A stretch of DNA of 64,000 nucleotides from Bradyrhizobium cytisi (lineage in GTDB: Bacteria; Pseudomonadota; Alphaproteobacteria; Rhizobiales; Xanthobacteraceae), in contig NZ_VSSR01000011.1 of the NCBI RefSeq assembly GCF_008123515.1, positions 186,001 to 250,000 on the forward strand, given 5' to 3'. The translations under genes and the position numbers were made by a program. The notes beneath the pieces were generated by a model. It was not told where the DNA came from and made no database searches. It was given only the letters and a program-made list of their open reading frames with translations. Numbering within the stretch: position 1 is the stretch's first letter; every line of letters starts with the position of its first letter. Positions 33,377 through 41,690 of the stretch are shown one piece after another.

Positions 33377-33848
33377 TCCAAACTACTCACTTGAATATCA
33401 CCGGCGTCAAAATCACCGACGTCGCTTGAAAATCGCTCCCGAGCCGATCGATCCGCCAATGGCGAATGTCACAGCCCGTTCGCTCATGGTCTTACCACCG
33501 CGATTCCGCGGCGCAAAAGGGGTACTCCGAGCACAAACTCTTGTGACGCCATTTGGCCGGATGCCGTGGCTTTCGTGAATGCCGGGAGATCTGCGCTCGA
33601 CGGCGGAGATCCTATCCTCGGTCTGTGGGATGTCCTGAGTAAAACTTCGGCAGATGTCGCGCTGCGTATGCAGACTAAATCGAGTTGCAGCAGTGGATGA
33701 TGCAAAAGTCCTTCCTGAAGATGCCATTGAATGATGGCGGGCAAATGACTCAAGGGCTCGCAACGCGCAGGTCCCCTTCCGGTTCCATTCCGCTCGATTC
33801 ACGCCGCCCTTGTGCTATTGCTGCTCCGCGCAACGATGCGAGGTTTCC
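33377..33848. other. Intergenic stretch with no recognised gene
   Basis: About 470 nt between the divergent LuxR regulator and a beta-barrel protein gene. A 129-codon minus-strand frame (33413-33802) has no ribosome site or recognisable domain. I see no repeat, RNA gene or promoter I would defend. Confidence 0.5.
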
Positions 33849-34508
33849 ATGCTCCCCATTCCCGCCGACATTTTCACCGAGCCCGAGGACGTCTCGTCCG
33901 ACAGCCTTGCCAATCTCGGGCCGCTCCGCCGGCTCGCCGGCACCTGGCAGGCGGACAAGGGCATCGATATCAATCCGAAGGCGGAGGGGCCGGAGCGGCG
34001 GACCTTCATCGAGCATATCCGGATGGACCCGATCGATCCGCAGGCCAACGGGCCACAGCTGTTCTACGGGCTGCGCTATCACATTCACATCAACACGCCC
34101 GAGGAAGACATCACCTTCCACGACCAGGTCGGCTACTGGCTCTGGGAGCCCGCGACCGGGTTGATCATGCAGACGCTTGCGATCCCGCGCGGGCAGGTGC
34201 TGCTGGCCTCCGGCCAGGCCAAGCCGGATGATAAAAAGATCTCCGTCACAGCGAAGCGCGGCGACACCGCTTACGGGATCTGCTCGACCGACTTCCTGGA
34301 ACAAGCCTTCCGCACCGATAGTTACCGCTGCGACATCAGCTTCAACGACGATGGTAGCTGGAGCTACGAGATCCAGACCGAGTTGTTCGTCCGCGGGGCG
34401 CCGTTCGACCATCATGATAGTAATACGCTTCTGCTGGTCGCACCGCCAAAACTCAATCCGCTCGCGGTGATCGTGAACAATCGCGCCAAGGATGGTAAGC
34501 CGGCCTGA
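33849..34508 (+). CDS. FABP-like/nitrobindin-type heme-binding beta-barrel protein
   Basis: 219 aa from the ATG at 33849 (GAGG upstream). It starts after a short tail with LGPLRRLAGTWQADKGIDINPKAEGPE, the N-terminal signature of the THAP4/nitrobindin-like beta-barrel (DUF1794-type) family, and continues with F-x-DQVGYWLWEPATGLIMQTLAIPRGQ, which also fits. Such proteins bind heme or fatty ligands in a ten-strand barrel. No signal peptide. It lies 22 nt before a RibD-like reductase gene and may be co-transcribed. Confidence 0.75.
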   Translation: MLPIPADIFTEPEDVSSDSLANLGPLRRLAGTWQADKGIDINPKAEGPERRTFIEHIRMDPIDPQANGPQLFYGLRYHIHINTPEEDITFHDQVGYWLWEPATGLIMQTLAIPRGQVLLASGQAKPDDKKISVTAKRGDTAYGICSTDFLEQAFRTDSYRCDISFNDDGSWSYEIQTELFVRGAPFDHHDSNTLLLVAPPKLNPLAVIVNNRAKDGKPA

Positions 34509-34530
34509 CGAGCGGGCACGGAGAATTTGT

Positions 34531-35235
34531 ATGAAGCCTTACGTCATCTGTCTGATGCACGCGAGCCTCGACGGCCGCACCCATCCCAGCCGCTGGCGCC
34601 CGAAGGGCGCCGGCACCGACTGGTTCGAGAAGATCCATGACGAGCTCGGCGGCGATGCCTGGGTGATCGGCCGCGTCACCGGCTCCGAGTTCGCCAAGGG
34701 CAAGCCCTATCCCGGGACGGCGCGCGAAATACTCCCGCGCGAAAACTGGTTGGCGCGGCGCGATGCGGAAACCTATGGCGTGGTGCTCGACGCGCACGGC
34801 AAGATCGGCTGGGGCCGCTCTGACATCGGCGGCGATCCGATCGTCGTGGTGCTGACCGAGAGCGTACCGGATTCGCATCTCGCCGGCCTGCGTGGCGAGG
34901 GCGTGTCTTATATCTTCGCCGGAAAGTCCGAGATCGACCTCGCATTGGCCATCGAGATTCTCAATCGCGAGCTGGGCGTCAAGCGCCTGCTGGTGGAGGG
35001 CGGCGGCGTCGCCAATGGCGCGTTCCTCCGCGCCGGCCTGATCGACGAATTCAACCTGATCCTCAGCCCCGCGATCGATGGTGCCAGGGGTGCACCCTTC
35101 GTGTTCGATTCGACGGACGCCGACAGCGACAAGCGCGCGCCGCTCGCCGCGATGACGCTGGAGAGCACGCGGCAGCTCGGCGGCGGCGTGCTGCTGCTGC
35201 GCTACCTGATCCAGAACGACGCCGCGCGCCAATAA
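34531..35235 (+). CDS. RibD C-terminal/dihydrofolate-reductase-like protein
   Basis: 234 aa, pyrimidine-reductase fold (RibD_C). Features: MKPYVICLMHASLDGRTHPSRW, the Rossmann-like mid part (DPIVVVLTES) and the hallmark LGVKRLLVEGGGVANGAFLRAGLIDEFNLILSP-like C-terminus. Family members reduce deaminated flavin or pterin intermediates or act on drugs; the fused deaminase of RibD is absent, so this is not the main riboflavin enzyme. ACGGAGA precedes the ATG. It lies 9 nt upstream of a flavin amine oxidase. Confidence 0.85.
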   Translation: MKPYVICLMHASLDGRTHPSRWRPKGAGTDWFEKIHDELGGDAWVIGRVTGSEFAKGKPYPGTAREILPRENWLARRDAETYGVVLDAHGKIGWGRSDIGGDPIVVVLTESVPDSHLAGLRGEGVSYIFAGKSEIDLALAIEILNRELGVKRLLVEGGGVANGAFLRAGLIDEFNLILSPAIDGARGAPFVFDSTDADSDKRAPLAAMTLESTRQLGGGVLLLRYLIQNDAARQ

Positions 35236-35244
35236 GCAACGGCA

Positions 35245-36513
35245 ATGTCGAACAAGTCAGAGCATATCGTCATCGTCGGCGCGGGCGCGGCCGGCTTGAT
35301 GGCCGCGCGCGAGCTTGTGCGGGTAGGGAAACGCGTCACAATCCTGGAGGCGCGCGACCGTTGCGGCGGACGCATCCATCCGCTGCCGGCGTCGGCGTTC
35401 GGCTATCCCGCCGATGGCGGCGCCGAGTTCGTCCATGGCGAAGCGCCGGTCACGCGCGGTCTGATGAGCGAGGCCGGGCTGTCGCTGCAGGCCATCGAAG
35501 GCACGCAATGGAGCTTTGACGGCACAAAACTCTCGCGTGAAGGCCGGGACAATCCGCATGAGGCCGAGCTTCATGCCGCGCTGAGGGACCTGAAGGACGA
35601 CCTCACCGTCGCCGAGTTCCTGCACCGACATTTTGCAGGCGATCAATATGCGCGGATGCGGCACACGATCGAACGGATGGTCGAAGGCTACGACGCCGCC
35701 GAACCCGAGCGCGCCTCGACGCTGGCCTTGCGTGCGGAGTGGATGGACGGCGGGCACCATTCGCAGGGGCGCGTCGTCGGCGGCTACGGCGCGTTGATTG
35801 CGTTTCTGGCGGCCGAATGCTGCAGGCATGGCGTTGTGATCCACCTCAATTGCGCGGTGGTGGCGATCGAAGAGGGTATCACCGTTGCGGCCCGTTGCGC
35901 GGGCGGCGAGGCGTTCACCTGTGACAAGGTGATCCTCACCGTACCGCTACCGCTGTTGCGCGAGATCGCGCTGCCGCAAGCCGCGCGCGAAAAGGCGGCC
36001 GCCGCGGCCGACATCGGCTTCGGCAATGTCATCAAGATCCTGCTGCGCTTCACACGGCCATGGTGGCGCGACAGGGCGGCGGATCTCGCCGATCTCACCT
36101 TTCTGCTGTCGGACGAGACGATCCCGGTGTGGTGGACGCAGAATCCATCCGAACTTCCCGTGCTGACTGGCTGGTTCGGCGGGCCGCGCACCGCGGCGCT
36201 GGCCGGACTCAATCGACGGGGCTTGATCGACGCCGGCATCGATTCGCTCGCCGCGATCTTTGGACTTTCACGCGATGATCTCGTACGCGACCTCGTGGCG
36301 GCGGAAGCCGCCAACTGGGCGCGCGATCCCTTTGCGCGCGGCGCCTATTCCTGGGCGACGCCGCAGACGCGGACGGCGCAGGAAATTCTCGCGCGCGCCG
36401 ATGGCCCGGTGCTGTTCTCCGGCGAGGCGCTCTATCGTGGTCGCGACATGGGCACGGTCGAGGCTGCGCTCGCGAGCGGCCTGAAGACGGCTGGCCTCAT
36501 CTTGCAGGGTTGA
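35245..36513 (+). CDS. Flavin-containing amine oxidase
   Basis: FAD-dependent amine oxidase superfamily protein, 422 aa. The dinucleotide motif is IVIVGAGAAGLMAARELVR with the GG-x-GRI-like CGGRIHPLPASAFGY following. DGGAEFVHGE and the C-terminal GPVLFSGEALYRGRDMGTVEAALASG (FAD-binding end) are family hallmarks. Substrate may be a polyamine or other amine. It is close behind the RibD-like gene and is followed by a strong hairpin at 36520-36541. Confidence 0.88.
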   Translation: MSNKSEHIVIVGAGAAGLMAARELVRVGKRVTILEARDRCGGRIHPLPASAFGYPADGGAEFVHGEAPVTRGLMSEAGLSLQAIEGTQWSFDGTKLSREGRDNPHEAELHAALRDLKDDLTVAEFLHRHFAGDQYARMRHTIERMVEGYDAAEPERASTLALRAEWMDGGHHSQGRVVGGYGALIAFLAAECCRHGVVIHLNCAVVAIEEGITVAARCAGGEAFTCDKVILTVPLPLLREIALPQAAREKAAAAADIGFGNVIKILLRFTRPWWRDRAADLADLTFLLSDETIPVWWTQNPSELPVLTGWFGGPRTAALAGLNRRGLIDAGIDSLAAIFGLSRDDLVRDLVAAEAANWARDPFARGAYSWATPQTRTAQEILARADGPVLFSGEALYRGRDMGTVEAALASGLKTAGLILQG

Positions 36514-36519
36514 GAAAGA

Positions 36520-36541
36520 AGGCCCGCATCTCTGCGGGCCT
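36520..36541. terminator. Bidirectional terminator hairpin
   Basis: A perfect 9-bp stem (AGGCCCGCA 36520-36528 with TGCGGGCCT 36533-36541) and a TCTC loop between two convergent genes. On the minus strand the stem is followed by TCTTTCTC, consistent with a rho-independent terminator for the His-rich secreted protein; on the plus strand it ends the amine-oxidase transcript. Confidence 0.65.
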
Positions 36542-36548
36542 CCTGGTC

Positions 36549-36866
36549 TCACCAGCGATTGGCGCCGAAGCCAAACGTCACGCTGGGGCCGCCACCACCA
36601 TAATAGCCGTAGGGTCCGCCGCCGTAATAACCTTGGTGTCGCGGATAGTAGCCGTAGCTGCGATAGTGCGGCCGATAGTAGCCGTGATGATGAGGGTGCC
36701 AGCGATGATGGCGATGGCCGTAATGGCCGTGCCTGTGCTGCGCGCTGATGTCGGTCGATTGGCTGACTTGCGCGTACGGCTTGGCCTTGCCGCCGCTTGC
36801 CGCGTTGGCTGCGGACGCGGTGAGCGCAGCCGCACCGATGGCCATCGCGACAAAAAGATACTTCAT
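36549..36866 (-). CDS. His/Tyr/Gly-rich small secreted protein
   Basis: 105 aa with a Sec signal peptide (MKYLFVAMAIGAAALTASAA, cleavage near ANA-ASGG). The mature part is dominated by His, Tyr, Gly and Arg (HRHGHYGHRHHRWHPHHHGY, PYGYYGGGGP), a composition that suggests metal binding or surface adhesion. No named family is recognised, though similar secreted proteins occur in rhizobia. GGAGTGATGAC before the ATG supports the start. A near-match to an EcfG promoter (GGAAC-N16-TGTT) lies upstream. Confidence 0.75.
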   Translation of the reverse strand: MKYLFVAMAIGAAALTASAANAASGGKAKPYAQVSQSTDISAQHRHGHYGHRHHRWHPHHHGYYRPHYRSYGYYPRHQGYYGGGPYGYYGGGGPSVTFGFGANRW

Positions 36867-36976
36867 GTCATCACTCCAGTTGAGATGTCGAGTGACAACA
36901 GATGGGCGTTTGTTGCGTTCCGGCGAGTGCGGGCGTCGAAACGACGCAGACGATCAACGCGCAATCGCGCTGAGAT

Positions 36977-37552
36977 TTATTGTCGCACCGCTGCGAGCGA
37001 GCTGATCACGTCGTTCGTGGTCACGATGCGGGCAAATTCACCGTTCAGGTTCGACAGCGTCATCGCGTGGATGGATTCGGCCGAGTGCGTGTCGCCGTCG
37101 GGGCCAACGCGATCGAATGTCCAGGTCGCGTCGCGCACGAGGGCCGCTTCGAAGCCGAGATTGCCGGCCATGCGCGTCGTCGTTTCGACGCAATGATTGG
37201 TGGTGGCGCCGCAGATCACGAGCGTGGCGATGTCGCTCGCGCGCAGGCGCTTCTCGAGGTCGGTGCCGATGAAGGCGCTGTTGACGCGCTTGACGATCAC
37301 AGGCTCGCCGGCTTGCTCGCGCGCCTCGTCCTTGACGGCGTAGCCGGTGCGTGAGGGCAAAAACGTCGAGTTCGGCTTGGTGCCTTCGTGGCGGATGTGG
37401 AAGATCGGCGCGCGGCTCGCCCTGAACGCCGCGAGCAGATCAACGATGCGCGCCACCGCATCCGGATTGTTGCGCCGCTTGCCCGCTGCCTCCCATTCGT
37501 CGAATGCGCGCTGGACGTCGACGACGATGAGGGCGGGGAGGGGATGAGGCAT
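36977..37552 (-). CDS. Isochorismatase-like cysteine hydrolase
   Basis: 191 aa, isochorismatase/nicotinamidase superfamily. The catalytic triad is visible: Asp in ALIVVDVQRAF, Lys in VIVKRVNSAF, Cys in VICGATTNHCVETTTRMA. Family members hydrolyse amides, carbamates or enol ethers; this one is most like the uncharacterised CSHase group. A long in-frame upstream extension to 37768 runs through an intergenic repeat, so the ATG at 37552 is chosen. No linked pathway gene. Confidence 0.87.
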   Translation of the reverse strand: MPHPLPALIVVDVQRAFDEWEAAGKRRNNPDAVARIVDLLAAFRASRAPIFHIRHEGTKPNSTFLPSRTGYAVKDEAREQAGEPVIVKRVNSAFIGTDLEKRLRASDIATLVICGATTNHCVETTTRMAGNLGFEAALVRDATWTFDRVGPDGDTHSAESIHAMTLSNLNGEFARIVTTNDVISSLAAVRQ

Positions 37553-37645
37553 GGCGTGCGGATTCCGGAGCTTGTTTGCTGGGTCAAATATGTCGGGCGA
37601 TCGGGAAAGAGCACAATGCCAATCTTCCCTCGTTTCGCGACGCTT

Positions 37646-37785
37646 CTCGTGCCCCGGACGCAGCGCAGCGTCTCTTCGACGGTGCGCTGCAGAGCCGGGG
37701 CCCATGTTTCCACGAGTACTCTTTGCAGCCTGGGTCCCGGCTCTGCGGAGCAGCGCGACGCGCTGCACCGCGTCCGGGACACGAG
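37646..37785. repeat. Palindromic intergenic repeat element (family C)
   Basis: A GC-rich, imperfect inverted repeat of about 140 nt. The outer arms are CTCGTGCCCCGGACGC and GCGTCCGGGACACGAG, the inner arms GCAGAGCCGGGGCCCA and TGGGTCCCGGCTCTGC. A related element lies at 49271-49417. Such elements are multi-copy in Bradyrhizobium-type genomes; here it fills most of the gap between two minus-strand genes. Confidence 0.65.
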
Positions 37786-37883
37786 AGTGGATTGCGCGGG
37801 CAGCGCCCCCTCATGGATGCGGATCGGGAAAGCCATGCCGCTCGGACAGGGCAGCGAGAATGGCGTCTTTCTCGGCGATGCCG

Positions 37884-38474
37884 CTACTTGAACGGATCCT
37901 GGATCGACGGTGAGGACTGCCTGATGCGGCGCACGCTCACTGGCTTGCCGTCGGAGACGAACAGCAGCTCGTATTTGCGGCCCTCGTTGTCGGTGGCAGA
38001 GCAGGTGACGTCGTTGACCTTCTTCGCAGCGAAATTGCCGGTCTGGCGGCAGGTGCCGGTGGAGGTCTGCTCCGCCGGCACCGGCAGGCCGTCGACCTTC
38101 GGCCGGGTCTTGGAGTTGAGCAGCATGCGGTCGATCGGCAGCTCATAGGAATTGTCGTCCGCCCGCTTCCCGTTCTCGCCGGAGAACGACACGACGTGGT
38201 TCTCGTCGGAGGGATCGTCGACGGCGACCGCGAAATTGACTCGGCCCTTGTCGTCATGGGCGAATGCCACGGTCTTGCAGGCAAAGGCGCGCCCGGCAAC
38301 CCTGAGCGTTTTGCAATGGCCCGACATCAGCGCCAGCATGTCGATGAAATTATTCAGCCGGATCGGCGGATTGTTCACCGGGATCGTGCTGGAAGATCCG
38401 GCAAAACAAGGGCTTGCGAGGGAGAGGAGGAGTGCAGCCAGAACCGGCCGGCTGAGGCGCATCGTCAGGATCAT
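37884..38474 (-). CDS. Uncharacterised secreted protein
   Basis: 196 aa with an N-terminal signal peptide (MILTMRLSRPVLAALLLSLA, cleavage near CFA-GSSSTIP). The mature part has a paired-cysteine pattern (SGHCKTLRVAGRAFACKTVA; TGTCRQTGNFAAKKVNDVTC) and short beta-like strands; no known family is recognised. The start is either 38474 or the ATG at 38462; the longer frame to 38756 is not secreted-like and is rejected. Probably periplasmic. Confidence 0.7.
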   Translation of the reverse strand: MILTMRLSRPVLAALLLSLASPCFAGSSSTIPVNNPPIRLNNFIDMLALMSGHCKTLRVAGRAFACKTVAFAHDDKGRVNFAVAVDDPSDENHVVSFSGENGKRADDNSYELPIDRMLLNSKTRPKVDGLPVPAEQTSTGTCRQTGNFAAKKVNDVTCSATDNEGRKYELLFVSDGKPVSVRRIRQSSPSIQDPFK

Positions 38475-38676
38475 GTGCCAGGGGGCCACGGACGGGCGAA
38501 AGTTCCGCCCAATCACCATCGAATCGCAAACTGGTTGCGATCCCGTTTGCACCGCCAAGCGTTCGACAAAGCCCGTCTGGAATACCACCGCGCCACCCAT
38601 CGGCGATTCGCCCCAATCGCTCCAATCCGTCCCGGCAGGCACTTGCCGCCAGGCCGGTGTTTTTTTCGTGGCAGAA

Positions 38677-39990
38677 CTAGGCCGTCGCCGCCTGCCAGCG
38701 CCTATCGCGCAAGGACGGCCGGCGATGCAGGCGGGTGCCAAGCAGGCTGCGGGCACGCGGCAGCTCGCCGCTGCGCATCAGGGCGACAAGGAAAGTGTCC
38801 TCGACCAGCTCGCGCTGGGCATGGCTGCCGCCAATGCGCACGACCTCAGGGAGGACAGGCGCGAGCTCGCGCACGCAAACCGCGTAATTCTCGTCCGCGA
38901 ACGCCGCGAGCGCGCGGCAGATCGCCGGCACCACGGGGCCGGCAGGCAGCATGCCATCGGCAAGGCGCTGCTCGATCACGGTCAGGCGTGCTGCGAGCGC
39001 CGCGCGATTTTGCGTCGCGGCCGCAAACAGCGCCATGTGGACGTCGGCGAAGGGCAGGCTCGACTTCGGGAAGAGTTTTTGAGCCGTGGCGTCGGCCTCA
39101 ACCCAGAGCGCCCTTGGCACGGCGTGGCCGTAGGCCGACAGGCGCCAGAGCAGCGAGGCGCCGTCGGTGATGACGTTGAGCGGCGGCGCCTGCGTGGCGG
39201 AGGGCTGCAGCACGTCGTCATAGATTTTGAGCGCGCGGGCCGCATCGCCGTGCTCCAGCGCGCCGAGCGCCTGATGCCAGAGGATATGGCCGTGCAGGAT
39301 GCCGGCGCGGTCGTAAGTCGGAAGCCATTCGTCGACGAGACGGTCGGCCGCCTCGATCGAGCCGTCCTCGAACATCGCATGCAACACGGCATGTGCGGCG
39401 TGGGCGTTCGCGCGGCGCAAATTGAAGCCGCGCTCGGTGACGGCGCGGCCACGGGCGACGTCGCCATTCTCGGTCATCGCCCAGCCGGACATGGTGAGAA
39501 ACCACCAGTCCTCGCCATAGTGATGCGCGACGCGTTCGCAGAGCTCATGCCGCGCGCGATCGTGATCGGCCATGCCGGAGAAGGCGAACAGGCCGAACGC
39601 GCCAAGCGGCAGCGACAGCACCACGGCATCGCGCGGCCAGCTCTCGACATGCTTGAACATCGCGGCGATCGCGTCGGGCCCGCGTCCCTCGATAGCGAGC
39701 GCCAGCGTCTCGACATGCGAGCGCTCGCGCTCCGTGCCGCGTCTGGCCACAAGCTCGCGCGCCAGCGATCCCTTCTGCCGTGCAAGATCGCCCTGCTGGT
39801 AGAACGCATGCACGCGGGCGCGGGCGATGTGGGCCAGCGCAAAATCCGGATCGGCGGCGATCGCGCGCTCCAGCGTCTCCGTCGTGCCAGTCCAGCCGGC
39901 GAGCATAAGATCGATGCCTTCACGATAGGCGCTTGCTGCCTCGTGCGAGGTGGTGGAGAGCGGCAGTCCGTAGCGGTCTTCAAGCGCCAT
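38677..39990 (-). CDS. Tetratricopeptide-repeat protein (TTC38-like)
   Basis: 437-aa soluble helical-repeat protein. Repeats are degenerate: ETLERAIAADPDFALAHIAR, GMADHDRARHELCERVAHHY, EWLPTYDRAGILHGHILWHQ. The overall look (long alpha solenoid with HILWHQALGALE) resembles bacterial relatives of TTC38. GGAGACAACG precedes the ATG. It lies 15 nt downstream of an aldo/keto reductase gene on the same strand; the operon partner role is unknown. Confidence 0.78.
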   Translation of the reverse strand: MALEDRYGLPLSTTSHEAASAYREGIDLMLAGWTGTTETLERAIAADPDFALAHIARARVHAFYQQGDLARQKGSLARELVARRGTERERSHVETLALAIEGRGPDAIAAMFKHVESWPRDAVVLSLPLGAFGLFAFSGMADHDRARHELCERVAHHYGEDWWFLTMSGWAMTENGDVARGRAVTERGFNLRRANAHAAHAVLHAMFEDGSIEAADRLVDEWLPTYDRAGILHGHILWHQALGALEHGDAARALKIYDDVLQPSATQAPPLNVITDGASLLWRLSAYGHAVPRALWVEADATAQKLFPKSSLPFADVHMALFAAATQNRAALAARLTVIEQRLADGMLPAGPVVPAICRALAAFADENYAVCVRELAPVLPEVVRIGGSHAQRELVEDTFLVALMRSGELPRARSLLGTRLHRRPSLRDRRWQAATA

Positions 39991-40005
39991 CGTTGTCTCC
40001 GGATT

Positions 40006-41028
40006 TCAAGCCGTCCGCGCGCGGCGTCCCTCGATCGGATAGGCGGGGTCGTTGTAGCCCGGCGTCGATGGATGGCCCGGCACGACCAGGCGGTCGATCA
40101 GCGCTTCATCCTCCGCAGTGAAGCTGTAGTCGAGCGCGCTTATGTATCCGTCCCACTGCTCCTCGGTGCGCGGGCCTGCGACGATCGACGAGACGAAGGC
40201 GGAGTTGAGCACCCAGGCCACCGCGAACTGGCCGGCGGTGATGCCGTTCTTCTCGGCGTGGCCCTTTATCTCCTGCGCGAGCTGGAGCGATTCCGGCCGC
40301 CATTCGGTCTGCATCATGCGGGTGTCGTTGCGGCCCGCGCGCGTTTCCTTGTCGGGGGCTGCGTCCGGCTTGTACTTGCCGGTGAGCACGCCGCGCGCCA
40401 GCGGGCTATAGGGCACGATGCCGAGGCCGTAATAGGCGCAGGCCGGAAAGTGCTCGACCTCGGGCATGCGGTTCATCGCGTTGTAATAGGGTTGGCTCGC
40501 CACCGGACGGTCGATGCCGAGCCGGTCGCAGATGTTGCAAATCTCGGCGACGCGCCAGGCGCGGTAGTTGGAGACGCCGAAGTAGCGGATTTTGCCGGCG
40601 CGGATCAAATCGCCCATCGCGCGCACCGTCTCCTCCAGCGGCGTCGCGTGGTCTTCCTTGTGCAGATAGTAGATGTCGATGTGGTCGGTGCCGAGCCGCT
40701 TCAGGCTCTCGTCGGCGGCCTGCAACACCCAGCGCCGCGACAGCCCGACGCGATTGGGATCGTTGCCCGTCCCGGTGTTCATGGGATTCGCGAGCTTCGT
40801 CGCAAGCACCCAGGCGTGACGGTTGTTGCCGATCGCGCGGCCCACGACCTCCTCGGAGCCGCCCTTCGAATAGGCGTCCGCGGTGTCGATGAAGTTGATG
40901 CCGGCTTCATGGGCCTTGGCAATGATCCGCGTTGATGCCGCTTCATCCGTTGGCCCGCCGAACATCATGGTGCCCAGGCAGATCGGCGACACTTTCAGGC
41001 CGGAGCGGCCGAGCTGGCGGTATTGCAT
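40006..41028 (-). CDS. Aldo/keto reductase
   Basis: 340-aa NADPH-dependent AKR of the (beta/alpha)8 class. The family start MQYRQLGRSGLKVSPICLGTMMFGG is followed by FIDTADAYSKGGSEEVVGRA, the catalytic Asp/Tyr region; IDIYYLHKEDHATPLEETVRAM provides the His region, and GVSNYRAWRVAEI follows. AAGGACAG precedes the ATG at 41028, chosen over 41064. It is upstream of the TPR gene. Substrate unknown. Confidence 0.9.
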   Translation of the reverse strand: MQYRQLGRSGLKVSPICLGTMMFGGPTDEAASTRIIAKAHEAGINFIDTADAYSKGGSEEVVGRAIGNNRHAWVLATKLANPMNTGTGNDPNRVGLSRRWVLQAADESLKRLGTDHIDIYYLHKEDHATPLEETVRAMGDLIRAGKIRYFGVSNYRAWRVAEICNICDRLGIDRPVASQPYYNAMNRMPEVEHFPACAYYGLGIVPYSPLARGVLTGKYKPDAAPDKETRAGRNDTRMMQTEWRPESLQLAQEIKGHAEKNGITAGQFAVAWVLNSAFVSSIVAGPRTEEQWDGYISALDYSFTAEDEALIDRLVVPGHPSTPGYNDPAYPIEGRRARTA

Positions 41029-41077
41029 GGGGCTGTCCTTGCTGCTTTTTGTGGGCGTCAGCATATCCGCCTCACTC

Positions 41078-41159
41078 CGTCATTGCGAGCGCAGCGAAGC
41101 AATCCAGAGATGCGTCGGCGGAGAGATTTCTGGATTGCTTCGCTGCGCTCGCAATGACG
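41078..41159. repeat. Perfect 31-bp inverted repeat (repeat family A)
   Basis: Left arm 41078-41108, right arm 41129-41159, exact reverse complements, with a 20-nt loop. The arms begin CGTCATTGCGAGCGCAGCGA. A diverged copy is at 59930-60017. It lies between the aldo/keto reductase and a thioesterase gene, so as RNA it would form a very stable hairpin between their transcripts. Confidence 0.85.
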
Positions 41160-41192
41160 TGGAGAGGGCGGTAGCGGCCTGACGGCGCAGGA

Positions 41193-41630
41193 CTACACCG
41201 GCCCCTTCAAAATCTTGAACACACCGTTCGCCATCACGATGCAGCGGTCGTCGACGCTCACCTCGGTGCTCATGAAGATCAGGTTGCGCGTCGCGCGCAC
41301 CACGCGGGGGCGGGAGATCAGGATGTCGCCGATCTTGCCCGCTTCCACGAAATGGGTGTCGAGCTGCACCGTCGCCATGTACTCCTTGCCCGAGACGTAG
41401 CGGGCGGTCATGCCGCAGGTGCGGTCCGCGAAGGTCATCATCACGCCGCCCTGGACCATGCCGCGGCGGTTGTGGTGCTTGTCTTCGGTGGCGATTGCGA
41501 ATTCGTATTGGCCGTCGACCTTGCGTTCCCACAACGGGCCGACCAGGTGCATGAAGCCCGTGGTCTCCAGGATGGTCCAGCCGTCCGATTTGAGCTTTGC
41601 GGCGGTCCTGCTGGTCATCGCTCCGTCCAT
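41193..41630 (-). CDS. PaaI-type hotdog thioesterase
   Basis: 145-aa hotdog-fold acyl-CoA thioesterase. The family pattern is HNRRGMVQGGVMMTFADRTC (catalytic region after HHN), and the second half has ATVQLDTHFVEAGKIGD and VVRATRNLIFMSTEVSVDDR. It cleaves CoA thioesters, with substrate class unresolved. M1 or M5 may be the start. It is divergent from the Nudix gene, 60 nt away. Confidence 0.87.
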   Translation of the reverse strand: MDGAMTSRTAAKLKSDGWTILETTGFMHLVGPLWERKVDGQYEFAIATEDKHHNRRGMVQGGVMMTFADRTCGMTARYVSGKEYMATVQLDTHFVEAGKIGDILISRPRVVRATRNLIFMSTEVSVDDRCIVMANGVFKILKGPV

Positions 41631-41690
41631 CCTTGCAACGCTTGATCTCTCCTCGTTTCATCGAGCGCGGTCCTGGTGTAGTCAAGCATC

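Noticed and set aside
33413..33802. 129-codon minus-strand frame in a gene-free gap
   Set aside because: No start signal or recognisable fold; composition unlike neighbouring genes.
37811..37898. Short minus-strand frame that looks protein-like (EKDAILAALSERHGFPDPHP before a stop)
   Set aside because: Only about 25 codons, no start and overlapping the end of another gene; could be a gene remnant but cannot be supported.
38152..40935. 927-codon plus-strand open frame
   Set aside because: It runs antisense across three well-supported minus-strand genes and is rich in Arg, His, Asp and Gly without any domain; a high-GC artefact.
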